Part shown: piece after piece, positions 1 through 6,388 of the stretch
How positions within the stretch are numbered: position 1 is the stretch's first letter
How the letters are laid out: each line of letters starts with the position of its first letter
From: Spirochaetaceae bacterium
GTDB lineage: Bacteria > Spirochaetota > Spirochaetia > Treponematales > Breznakiellaceae
DNA: 8,611 bases
Direction of reading: 5' to 3'
Assembly: GCA_031278295.1 (NCBI GenBank)
Contig: JAITKQ010000010.1
Span: forward strand, 1 to 8,611
Notes under the pieces: model-generated
Database searches by the model: none
Seen by the model: the letters and a program-made list of their open reading frames with translations, nothing else
What the model was told of the DNA's origin: nothing
Made by a program: the position numbers and the translations under genes

Positions 1-63
1 GTAGACCCCGTCTATAGCGCCTTTAATTACCGTTAGCCGGGCCAGTTCTTTCGTGTTCATCAT
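1..63 (-). CDS. HTH-type transposase, N-terminus only (runs off left edge)
   Basis: Reading leftward from the ATG at 63-61, the protein begins MMNTKELARLTVIKGAIDG and continues in frame off the window edge. This start resembles the N-terminus of treponemal ISNCY-type transposases, where this segment leads into a helix-turn-helix DNA-binding domain followed by an integrase core; only 21 codons are visible here. An AGGAGG sits at 78-73, giving good spacing to the ATG at 63. An in-frame ATG at 72-70 directly abuts the Shine-Dalgarno and is less likely. The gene diverges from the operon to its right. The family call is from memory of similar N-termini; whether the element is complete cannot be seen. 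Confidence 0.6.
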   Translation of the reverse strand, partial: MMNTKELARLTVIKGAIDGVY

Positions 64-77
64 ATACTTCATCCTCC

Positions 78-128
78 TACTATATCCGAGGGGGGTGAAC
101 GATTCCCTCGTTACTATAGGGGGTGAAC
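78..128. repeat. Short direct repeats upstream of the transposase (probable IS end)
   Basis: GGGGGTGAAC occurs at 91-100 and again at 119-128, 28 bases apart start to start. TACTATA occurs at 78-84 and 112-118. A small dyad, CGAGGG (87-92) with CCCTCG (105-110), lies around the first copy. Repeats just outside a transposase start are typical of subterminal transposase-binding sites, so this is probably the end of the insertion sequence. The exact terminus and any target duplication cannot be fixed from one end. Confidence 0.45.
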
Positions 129-163
129 TTATCACTTATTAACGACAGAGGCGGCGCGGGGAC

Positions 164-189
164 TTGACAAAAGCGGGGTGTTGGATAAT
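164..189 (+). promoter_or_regulatory. Possible promoter of the DUF212-rnf operon
   Basis: A perfect TTGACA (164-169) is followed by GATAAT (184-189). The 14-base spacer is shorter than the usual 16-18, so the -10 assignment is weak. It is the only promoter-like pair ahead of the tightly packed gene chain. A transcript starting about 196 would reach the ATG at 201 with almost no leader, or leave about 30 bases before the ATG at 225. Confidence 0.3.
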
Positions 190-200
190 CGTAAAAATTG

Positions 201-683
201 ATGAGTCCTGCTGAAAATCACTCAATGTTTGTATCGTTTTTTCAAAATCCATTGTTTTTGTCCGGCATAACGAGTTTTCTTTTTGCCCAGTTTATCAAAT
301 TTGCGATAATAATTACAAAGAGGGTAAAAAAGAGCAGGGCCGAAATGCTGGAAGCGTTTCTCTGGCGTACAGGCGGGATGCCCTCCAGCCATGCGTCCAC
401 AATTACGGCCGTGACGGTTACTATCGGGATAGAGGAGGGGATCAACTCCAACCTGTTTATACTATCGTTGTTTTTATCGCTGATAATTTTGCGGGACGCG
501 CTCGGTGTAAGGCATTCATCCGGAATGCAGGCCAGGACGCTGAATGCGCTTGGCGGCATACTTTCCAAACGTTTTCAGGTTGAGTACCATCCTGTGAAAG
601 AAATACTGGGGCACAAACCGCTGGAGGTGGTTGTCGGTTGTTTTATAGGTTTTTTTATCGCGGCGGCCTATGCGTATCTTTAA
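201..683 (+). CDS. DUF212 / divergent PAP2 family membrane protein
   Basis: A 160-residue integral membrane protein of the DUF212 family (divergent PAP2, acid phosphatase/vanadium haloperoxidase-related). The family signatures are clear: RTGGMPSSHAS at residues 56-66, RDALGVRHSSGMQARTLN at 98-115, and EILGHKPLEVVVGCFIG at 134-150. Hydrophobic segments lie near residues 19-39, 83-97 and 142-160. Related PAP2 enzymes remove phosphate from lipid phosphates, but the role of DUF212 proteins is not settled, so no substrate is proposed. The start is uncertain: TTG 198, ATG 201 and ATG 225 are in frame and none has a clear Shine-Dalgarno. ATG 225 would give MFVSFFQNPLF, closer to the usual short N-terminus. 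The stop overlaps the next gene by 14 bases, suggesting an operon. Confidence 0.9.
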   Translation: MSPAENHSMFVSFFQNPLFLSGITSFLFAQFIKFAIIITKRVKKSRAEMLEAFLWRTGGMPSSHASTITAVTVTIGIEEGINSNLFILSLFLSLIILRDALGVRHSSGMQARTLNALGGILSKRFQVEYHPVKEILGHKPLEVVVGCFIGFFIAAAYAYL

Positions 684-2199
684 CGGTAAGCTTTCCTCAA
701 AATTTAGCATTGCGGTACCCGTCGCCATCCTTGTCTGTTTGGCGCCGCTGTTGGTGGCGGCACCGGGAATCAAGGCGCGAAACAGGATCGCGGGCGGGGC
801 CTACATAACGCTGATCACGGATGAAGGGCTTGACGATAAACTTATTGCGGAAAAACTGGGCGGGGCCGGCGTAAAAAATGTTTTATCGGAATCTTCGCAA
901 TGGTTTTTTTTGAACGATTTCTCCGGGCTCAGGCGGATGCCGCTTGATGAATTCTCCGATTCCCTGCTTGAAACCGACCCGCGCAACGATGGCTACGCCC
1001 GGCGGTTGAGCTCTCTTTTTGTACGGGACGGCCTGCGGTATTTTTACATTCCGGAATCCTCGATTCGCCCGGCGAGTCCGGAGGCGGCAGGGCGGCGCAT
1101 CTCCGGCGCACTGGACGGTATACCGTACAGCCTTGAAATACCGGACACTTACCGCGCGGACAGTACGAACGGGGCGCTGATTTTTATAGTAGCGGCCCTG
1201 CTAAGCCTGCTGCTTTCGGCCCTCGTTCCACAGCCGGCCCCCGCATACGCGGGCGGGGGCCGGCGTATGCCCGAATTTACGCTGATGGTGGCGGCCTTGC
1301 TTCCCGCCTCTTCGCTTTTCGCCCGTCAGGGACCTGCCGGTCTTGCGCTGACGGCGCTAAGCCTTGCCTTGTTTATCATGCTGTACGAACCTTTAAAATT
1401 TCTTTTTATGCGGCGGAGTCCCGATGCGGGTTTTTCCACTTCACGAATCGCATACGTCAAGCGGTTTTTGTCAAGAGAAAGGGATAGAATTATCTTTATG
1501 TTTGTACTGTTCACCACGGTTTTTATTGCGGGGGGGATAAATATAATTTACGCGCCGGCCGTTTTTTTACTTTGCTGTTTGAGCGCCGCGGCTTATTTTT
1601 GGGCCGTGACCGTGCCGCGCGGACGGAACCCTCACCCGCGTTTCGTTCCGGTTGACATAAGGCCGCGCCGGCGGGTAAAGCGCCGCGTAATGCTTGTCGT
1701 GCTTCCGTTTACGCTCGCTTCCGTCGTTTCCGCCTGTATCCCGTTTGTAACCGGGTCCGGACGGCAAATGCCGCGGCATTTGCCGCCCTCGGCCATAAAC
1801 AGGGATATTCCCGCCATAGATTCGGGGGACTATGAGCGGCACCTCGCTTTTCAAAAAACTTTTTCGTTTAGAAAATTGGGCGCCGGGGATCAGAATTCGG
1901 AATACATCCGCTTTGAAACCGGCAGCGACGGTTTACTTTACCCGGCCTCAGGCGATCCGTCGGGCGAAACGGGTTTTGAAGCCGGGGATTCCGGCATTCC
2001 GCCGTTTCCGCTGGAAAAACTGATCGCGTTCCTTAAAGGAGAAGGCTACACCGCCCTTACGCGGAACTTTGACGTAAAGACCGTCATTGCCGTACTTTTG
2101 GCCCTGTTGCTTTACATTCCCAATTCAGGGTTTCCCGTGTACGGTAACTGGAAAAAAGAGCGTAATACCTTGTACATATCTGAATCGGTAACTTTATGA
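670..2199 (+). CDS. Polytopic membrane protein of unknown function, rnf-linked
   Basis: I do not recognise this 509-residue protein. About eight hydrophobic segments can be seen: residues 12-32, 168-187, 202-217, 222-240, 273-290, 293-315, 339-361 and 469-486. A soluble region lies between the first two (about 40-165, containing NVLSESSQWFFLNDF at 70-84), and another, rich in Gly and acidic residues, at about 362-465. If the N-terminus is cytoplasmic, the 40-165 domain is outside the membrane. There is no cysteine cluster or nucleotide-binding motif; cysteines occur only at 23, 302, 303 and 356, all in hydrophobic segments. The start overlaps the DUF212 gene by 14 bases and the stop overlaps rnfC by four (ATGA), with no clear Shine-Dalgarno, so translation is probably coupled. 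Position suggests an accessory subunit or assembly factor for the Rnf-like complex; this is inference. Two large palindromes are embedded in the gene. Confidence 0.85.
   Translation: MRIFNGKLSSKFSIAVPVAILVCLAPLLVAAPGIKARNRIAGGAYITLITDEGLDDKLIAEKLGGAGVKNVLSESSQWFFLNDFSGLRRMPLDEFSDSLLETDPRNDGYARRLSSLFVRDGLRYFYIPESSIRPASPEAAGRRISGALDGIPYSLEIPDTYRADSTNGALIFIVAALLSLLLSALVPQPAPAYAGGGRRMPEFTLMVAALLPASSLFARQGPAGLALTALSLALFIMLYEPLKFLFMRRSPDAGFSTSRIAYVKRFLSRERDRIIFMFVLFTTVFIAGGINIIYAPAVFLLCCLSAAAYFWAVTVPRGRNPHPRFVPVDIRPRRRVKRRVMLVVLPFTLASVVSACIPFVTGSGRQMPRHLPPSAINRDIPAIDSGDYERHLAFQKTFSFRKLGAGDQNSEYIRFETGSDGLLYPASGDPSGETGFEAGDSGIPPFPLEKLIAFLKGEGYTALTRNFDVKTVIAVLLALLLYIPNSGFPVYGNWKKERNTLYISESVTL
1233..1264. 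repeat. GC-rich inverted repeat inside the 509-residue gene
   Basis: GCCGGCCCCCGC (1233-1244) is perfectly complementary to GCGGGGGCCGGC (1253-1264), a 12-bp stem with an 8-base loop. An overlapping alternative pairs GCATACGC (1243-1250) with GCGTATGC (1263-1270). It encodes a Pro/Ala/Gly-rich stretch (about residues 188-200) between the second and third predicted membrane helices. It may be a small palindromic insertion. Confidence 0.6.
1762..1785. repeat. 24-base perfect palindrome inside the 509-residue gene
   Basis: CGGCAAATGCCG (1762-1773) is followed directly by its exact reverse complement (1774-1785). As RNA it can fold into a 10-bp stem with a CGCG loop. It encodes GRQMPRHLPP just after the seventh predicted membrane helix. 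It is not explained by a run of one codon type, so an inserted palindromic element is plausible; no second copy of this sequence was seen in the window. Confidence 0.7.
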
Positions 2200-3566
2200 A
2201 AGTTTATTCTTTTTTCAGGGGCGGCATCAAATTTGAAGACCGTTTTGCGCCGGAAAGTGTCCAAAGCCGTCTCGCTTTTTTACCGGAAATGGTGGTGATC
2301 CCGCTTGCAAGTGAATTCGGCAGCCGTTCAATCCCTGTTGTATCAACTGGACAGCATATCGAGGAAGGTATGCTGATAGCCCGCGGTCAGGGTTCAGGTT
2401 CGGCAAACATACATTCTCCGGTGCCGGGCAGGCTGGTAAAGACGGTAAAATGGGAACCGGCGCCGGGCTTTCTGGCGGACGCCTTAGTGATAAGGCTGGA
2501 AGGCGGCTTCAACAAGCTGGGAAAGCCTGAAACCAGGTACGAATGGACAGACTTAAACTGGTTTGAATTGAGATCGCTGATATCCGAATACGGCGTTATA
2601 GAGATGGAGGGGCTTGGCCGCCCCCTCTGCGACATTTTTTCCAAAAATACGATCGCGGGCTCCCCGCTCACGTTCGTTGTACGCTGTGTTTTTGATGATC
2701 CCTGGCTGAGCGCCGAATACTGCCTATGCAGGGAAAGGCTGGAAGCGGTGTCCGAGGGCTGTTTGATAACGGCTAGGGCCGCCGGCGCGGCCTCGATCAT
2801 GTTCGCGGTATCAGCCTCCGAAAGGGAGCTTGGCAGGGCCTTGCTTGAGGCGGCAAAACAGAATGACACTTCAGGGCAATTTACCTTTACGGAGGTTTTG
2901 GTAGGCTCGCGGTATCCCCAGCATAGTGATTACGCCATGGAGATCGTGCTCCGGCGCTATGAAAAAGGAGAGGACCCAATCAAAGGCGGCGTATTCATGC
3001 TGAGCCCCACCACGGCGGCGGCGGTGTACGACGCGGTGGCGCTACGCATTCCTGTTTTGGAACGTTACGTCGCGGTGGGCGGGCCGGTACTGAAACACCG
3101 CGCCGTGATAAAGGCGCGGATAGGAAGCAGGCTGCGCGATCTGTTTGCGGAGTGCGGCGGTTTTACCGAGAAAACCGAAGAATCGTCCGTTACCGCGGTT
3201 ATCGGTTCGCCGCTGTTGGGTCGTGCCGCCGTGACTCTGGACGAGCCCATCCTGAAAACAAGCCGTAGCGTGTTTGTCTCCAAGGTAAAGAGGTGCGCGG
3301 TGGCCTCAAAAAAGTACCCCTGGTTGAATAAAATAAACAAATTCCTGCCTGTGGCGGCTTGTATAAGTTGCGGAGAATGCCGTAGCGTCTGCCCGGTAAA
3401 ACTCGATCCCGAAGATATATACAAGGAGATAAATTACGGCAAAAATGGTATGGTAGATTCAACTTGCATAGGATGCGGTTGCTGCGAGGCGGTCTGTCCG
3501 TCAAATTTGCCCTTGTGTACGGTTATAGCACGTACCCAATTCAAAGGATCCGGCTGTGCCGTATAA
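2196..3566 (+). CDS. rnfC: RnfC-like subunit, two [4Fe-4S] motifs, FMN/NADH motif lost
   Basis: A 456-residue homologue of RnfC, the peripheral subunit that in standard Rnf complexes passes electrons between NADH and ferredoxin. Visible parts in order are the RnfC N-terminal motif FRGGIKFED (7-15), a biotinyl-like domain (about 35-100, with HSPVPGRLV at 73-81), the degenerate flavin/NADH region, an SLBB-like segment (287-316) and two ferredoxin motifs. The latter use Cys 389/392/395/399 and 424/427/430/434, with an additional Cys 429. The odd part is the region that should hold the glycine-rich GxGGAGFPT motif: it reads MEGLGRPLCD (137-146), and the usual NGAECEPYL stretch reads VRCVFDDPWL (162-171). 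NADH and FMN binding of the normal kind are therefore doubtful. The ATG overlaps the previous stop by four bases. The symbol reflects homology, not proven function. Confidence 0.88.
   Translation: MKVYSFFRGGIKFEDRFAPESVQSRLAFLPEMVVIPLASEFGSRSIPVVSTGQHIEEGMLIARGQGSGSANIHSPVPGRLVKTVKWEPAPGFLADALVIRLEGGFNKLGKPETRYEWTDLNWFELRSLISEYGVIEMEGLGRPLCDIFSKNTIAGSPLTFVVRCVFDDPWLSAEYCLCRERLEAVSEGCLITARAAGAASIMFAVSASERELGRALLEAAKQNDTSGQFTFTEVLVGSRYPQHSDYAMEIVLRRYEKGEDPIKGGVFMLSPTTAAAVYDAVALRIPVLERYVAVGGPVLKHRAVIKARIGSRLRDLFAECGGFTEKTEESSVTAVIGSPLLGRAAVTLDEPILKTSRSVFVSKVKRCAVASKKYPWLNKINKFLPVAACISCGECRSVCPVKLDPEDIYKEINYGKNGMVDSTCIGCGCCEAVCPSNLPLCTVIARTQFKGSGCAV
3543..3548 (+). promoter_or_regulatory. Ribosome binding site deciding the GTG start of rnfD
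   Basis: AAAGGA lies seven bases before the GTG at 3556, inside the end of rnfC. No ATG nearby is better placed, so it supports the GTG start. Confidence 0.6.
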
Positions 3567-4608
3567 GTCAACCGCCCTTTTCGAAAGGCCGCACATAAGC
3601 CTTGTTTGTTCCTACACTACGCGGATGTGGTTTATATGCCTGTACGCGGCGGCGGTGCTTACGCAGTCGGCGCTTGGTGACGGCGGAAAATCCTTTCATG
3701 TGGCCGCCGCCGCGCTGGCGGCGGCCCTGCTAAGCGAATTCCTCTTTGGGCTTAAAACGGGGCGGCATACGGTGCTGGATGGCAGCGCCGCGGCTTCCGC
3801 GCTCATTTTGACGCTGCTCCTGCCCAACGGAATACCGCCTGCCCTTGCCGCCGCGGGCGCGGCCTTTGCCGTCATCGTTGTAAAGATGCTTTTCGGCGGG
3901 CTTGGCGCAAATTGGCTGAATCCCGCCGTTTCAGGCTGGCTGTTCATACGTTTTTCATGGCCTTCCGCGTTCGGTAAGGCCGTCTCGGATACCCCCCTTT
4001 CGTTCCTGACGGACAGAATCGTAAACAGGCGCGGGGATGACTTGGTCTTGACATGGCAAGTACTGGAACAAAACGGTTTTTTTACGGGCGGAAACAGGTT
4101 CACACAGGTGTTAAACGACACGGTGTTTTCTGTTTTTAACACGGAAATACCGGCCGGGTACCTCGATTTCTTTGCCGCGCCAGGCCCCGGCATAATAGGC
4201 GACCGGGGAGTGTACACGCTTCTGCTTGGCAGCGCCCTAATAATCGCGCTGGGCATCAGCCGCTTTTCGGCATCGGTACTGTACATTGCGGTCTATCTGG
4301 CCTTGGTAAAGATCGCCGGCGCGCTCCCGATAGGCGGGCAGCTTTGGGAAGGGGATTTACTTTTTGCTTTATTTTCGGGCGGTACGCTGGTTGCGGCCCT
4401 GCTGCTGCTGACGGAACCTGGCACAGGTCCAAAATCCGGTTTTGGAAAAATGGTTTTCGCGGTACTGGCGGCGTTTTTATCATTCTTTTTTCGCTACATG
4501 GAGGGTGAGCCTTACGGCGCTTTTTTTGCGGTCGCGCTGCTTAACACGCTGTCCCCGCTGGTACGTGCGGCGGAAAGCCGCTACATCTACAAGAACGGGG
4601 TGAGGTAA
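3556..4608 (+). CDS. rnfD: RnfD-like membrane subunit
   Basis: A 350-residue member of the RnfD/NqrB family, an integral membrane subunit that normally carries a covalently bound FMN. Family blocks are clear: DGSAAASALILTLLLPNG (75-92), FGGLGANWLNPAVSGW (113-128) and FSGGTLVAALLLLTEPGTGP (273-292), followed by AVALLNTLSPLV (325-336). The family's usual TD before the C-terminal block is TE here. Several hydrophobic helices fit the fold. The flavin attachment site expected after the second block (D-x-x-S/T-x-A-T-P-L) appears as KAVSDTPL (141-148). Thr146 and the following PL are kept, but the Ala is Asp and the upstream residues are altered, so flavinylation is uncertain. It starts at GTG, overlapping rnfC by 11 bases, and is followed by rnfG after 12 bases. 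Confidence 0.88.
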   Translation: MPYKSTALFERPHISLVCSYTTRMWFICLYAAAVLTQSALGDGGKSFHVAAAALAAALLSEFLFGLKTGRHTVLDGSAAASALILTLLLPNGIPPALAAAGAAFAVIVVKMLFGGLGANWLNPAVSGWLFIRFSWPSAFGKAVSDTPLSFLTDRIVNRRGDDLVLTWQVLEQNGFFTGGNRFTQVLNDTVFSVFNTEIPAGYLDFFAAPGPGIIGDRGVYTLLLGSALIIALGISRFSASVLYIAVYLALVKIAGALPIGGQLWEGDLLFALFSGGTLVAALLLLTEPGTGPKSGFGKMVFAVLAAFLSFFFRYMEGEPYGAFFAVALLNTLSPLVRAAESRYIYKNGVR

Positions 4609-4620
4609 AATACGGTAAGC

Positions 4621-5127
4621 ATGAAAACCGACAGGATACAGGCCTTTGTTAAAAACTTTATCAGGCGTCTTAACGAAACCTCCATCTTTGCGATATGGAT
4701 GGTAATGCTTATGCTTACGGGCATACTGCTATGGGGTTTTACCATCGATCTGCGCAACGACATAATGGTAAAAACCGTCAACAAGATACTTGACGATGCG
4801 GGGGAAAAAAGAAAGGTTGTGGCGGCAATTTCTACCTGGCATATACCGGGCAGTGTAACGCAGTTTGGGACCTGGTACACGATGACAGGCCAGGAAAACG
4901 CGGTAATCTTTTCCATCATCGCGGAGGGGATTTTTTCGCCCTGTTTGGCGATCATCAACGGTGACGGCAGACTGGACTCACTTATCCCGCTGACCGTTAA
5001 CGCCGATAGGCTTATTTCACGCATAAACCCCGGCTACCTGCGTGTATGGATAGACAGGATAGAGAAAAACGCCGCAATATTGAAGCGGGCTTTGAATGAA
5101 AAAGACAGGCGGAGGGAAAATGTTTGA
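4621..5127 (+). CDS. RnfG-like subunit lacking the flavin attachment motif
   Basis: A 168-residue protein with one N-terminal membrane anchor (about 22-41) and a soluble domain on the far side. Its place between rnfD and rnfE and its topology fit RnfG. The stretch IAEGIFSPCLAIINGDGRLD (100-119) vaguely recalls the FMN-binding-domain core of RnfG. RnfG normally runs to about 190-220 residues and ends in an S/T-G-A-T motif whose threonine carries FMN. No such motif exists here. The nearest string, MTGQEN (88-93), is in the wrong place and lacks A-T. Reading the other frames up to the stop shows no displaced motif, so a simple frameshift does not explain it. The ATG has no good Shine-Dalgarno. 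The gene overlaps rnfE by eight bases. It could instead be an unrelated replacement subunit, so no symbol is given. Confidence 0.65.
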   Translation: MKTDRIQAFVKNFIRRLNETSIFAIWMVMLMLTGILLWGFTIDLRNDIMVKTVNKILDDAGEKRKVVAAISTWHIPGSVTQFGTWYTMTGQENAVIFSIIAEGIFSPCLAIINGDGRLDSLIPLTVNADRLISRINPGYLRVWIDRIEKNAAILKRALNEKDRRRENV

Positions 5128-5764
5128 TTTAAGCGTCAGGCGAAGCGGCCTGCTATCAAATATAAGCCGGGTTTTCTACTCTCCAGTCTCGTCAATGAGC
5201 GGGACGACGCTCTTTATAATAGCCGGAAGCCGCTTTTCTTTCGCCATAAGCGCGGCGGGCGCCCTCATTTGGGTCTTTACAATAAGCGCGTTTATAGATA
5301 CGGCGAGGCACGGCATAATTTCGGACGCACGGAACAAGATGTTCAACGTGGTACTCGCATCATTTTCCGGCAGTTTGTACTTTTTCCTGCTGTACCTGTT
5401 AAACCCCTTGTTTGCCACAGAAACCGTCCTGGTATACGCACTCGTGCCGGTATTCTTCATCGGGAGTAAATTCTGTCTATTGCTTGAGAATCAACTGGCG
5501 GACGATGTGATCCGGGAAGCCCTTTACGAACCGCTGTCCCTTGCCGGCCTGACGCTGGGTTTTTCTTTGATACGTGAACCACTGGGTTTCGCGACCCTGT
5601 CAATTCCCGGCGGCAAGCGCGGCATAATCGAACTGTTTGTCCCGCAGGGCGGCTATTCCTACCCTGTTCAGCTGATCTCCAACTCTACCGGCGCGCTTTT
5701 CCTGCTGGCTTACATAATCGTCATCTCACGGTATATAGGCAGAAGGAGGAACTCGTCTTTATGA
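5120..5764 (+). CDS. rnfE: RnfE-like membrane subunit lacking the Fe-S cysteine motifs
   Basis: A divergent 214-residue member of the RnfE/NqrD family, with about six hydrophobic segments. The best family mark is LTLGFSLIREPLG (144-156), matching the usual GLGFTLAL...IREILG block, followed by GALFLLAYI near the C-terminus. In standard Rnf, RnfE and RnfA each give two cysteines to a [2Fe-2S] cluster in the membrane. Here the GLCP position reads IAGSRFSF (34-41). The second site reads FFIGSKFCLLLEN (112-124), with a single Cys119 about three residues out of place. I chose ATG 5120 because GGAGGG (5111-5116) precedes it; the in-frame ATG at 5096 has no ribosome binding site. The stop overlaps the next start as ATGA. 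The symbol reflects homology only. Confidence 0.78.
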   Translation: MFDLSVRRSGLLSNISRVFYSPVSSMSGTTLFIIAGSRFSFAISAAGALIWVFTISAFIDTARHGIISDARNKMFNVVLASFSGSLYFFLLYLLNPLFATETVLVYALVPVFFIGSKFCLLLENQLADDVIREALYEPLSLAGLTLGFSLIREPLGFATLSIPGGKRGIIELFVPQGGYSYPVQLISNSTGALFLLAYIIVISRYIGRRRNSSL

Positions 5765-6348
5765 ACAATTTCATCATACCGCTTGTTTTTTCGGCCTTTT
5801 CTTTCAACCTGGTGCTGAAATTCGGGATGGGCGTAAAAGAAATTTTTGAAAACCGGAAAAATCCCATGACAGTCTACCTGTTTCAGTGGCTAAGCATGTT
5901 CATTACCGTATTCGTTTCATGGTTACTATTCACATTCATACTGTCTCCGTTGGCCCTAGGGTTTTTTGAATACTTTTTGCTGTTTCCGCTGACAGTTTTT
6001 TTGACAGCCGGCCTGGAAAATATATTATTAATAGCATTTCCACGGAATTTTGCCAAAAACAAGGGATTTTCGGCCTATTCCTCGTACTCAGGCTTGGTAC
6101 TGACCGCGCTGATACTGACTCTACGCCTTGCGGATACTACTTCAGATGCCCTGTTGCTCTCTTTTGGCTTCTCATCGGGCGTGTTTTTTTCCATTGCGCT
6201 GCTTAGGGTGATAAAAATCCGTGTAAAAAACGAGAGAATCCTGGATATTTTCAATGAACAGCCGTTGCTGCTGACATCAATGGCGTTGCTTTCCCTGGTT
6301 TTTTCATCAATAGCGTACATTACGCTGTTGTATCCCTTGAATTTTTAG
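5761..6348 (+). CDS. rnfA: RnfA-like membrane subunit without any cysteine
   Basis: A 195-residue membrane protein matching RnfA/NqrE in length and pattern: an N-terminal helix with FNLVLKFGMGVKEI (15-28), LLLSFGFSSGVFFSIALLRVI (131-151) in the place of the YGFGAGLGFTLAL block, and FNEQPLLLTSMALLSLVFSSI (164-184) matching the usual FRGTPIALITAGLMSLAF end. RnfA normally has a G-I/V-C-P motif at about residue 25 and an N-C pair near 110, both ligands of the membrane [2Fe-2S] cluster. Here the first reads FGMG, and the whole protein contains no cysteine. AGGAGG at 5744-5749 serves the ATG at a spacing of 11, and the start overlaps the previous stop by four bases. It is the last gene of the compact chain; no rnfB follows. 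Confidence 0.78.
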   Translation: MNNFIIPLVFSAFSFNLVLKFGMGVKEIFENRKNPMTVYLFQWLSMFITVFVSWLLFTFILSPLALGFFEYFLLFPLTVFLTAGLENILLIAFPRNFAKNKGFSAYSSYSGLVLTALILTLRLADTTSDALLLSFGFSSGVFFSIALLRVIKIRVKNERILDIFNEQPLLLTSMALLSLVFSSIAYITLLYPLNF

Positions 6349-6353
6349 GTGTT

Positions 6354-6388
6354 TTCAAACCCGGAAATAAATATTATCATGGTTTGAA
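6354..6388 (+). promoter_or_regulatory. Hairpin covering the GH57 gene's ribosome binding site
   Basis: TTCAAACC (6354-6361) is perfectly complementary to GGTTTGAA (6381-6388), with an A/T-rich 19-base loop. Two further G-U pairs could extend it to 6352-6390. The 3' arm contains most of GAAGGA (6386-6391), the only Shine-Dalgarno before the ATG at 6394. The stem could thus reduce translation of the GH57 gene, or act as a weak boundary after rnfA. There is no U-run, so it is not a standard terminator. Confidence 0.4.

Noticed and set aside
2387..2869. A 160-codon minus-strand open frame inside rnfC.
   Set aside because: It is a shadow of the RnfC coding frame, with low-complexity Ser/Ala/Pro content and no motif.
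3702..3726. A 10-bp perfect stem, GGCCGCCGCC with GGCGGCGGCC, inside rnfD.
   Set aside because: It encodes an alanine-rich membrane helix, and GCC/GCG codon runs produce such dyads by themselves.
4882..4899. MTGQEN in the RnfG-like protein as a possible flavin attachment motif.
   Set aside because: It lacks the A-T of the motif and lies in the middle of the soluble domain instead of near the C-terminus.
5096..5119. An upstream in-frame ATG that would add eight residues to RnfE.
   Set aside because: It has no ribosome binding site and adds only MKKTGGGK, which is the translated Shine-Dalgarno region of the ATG at 5120.
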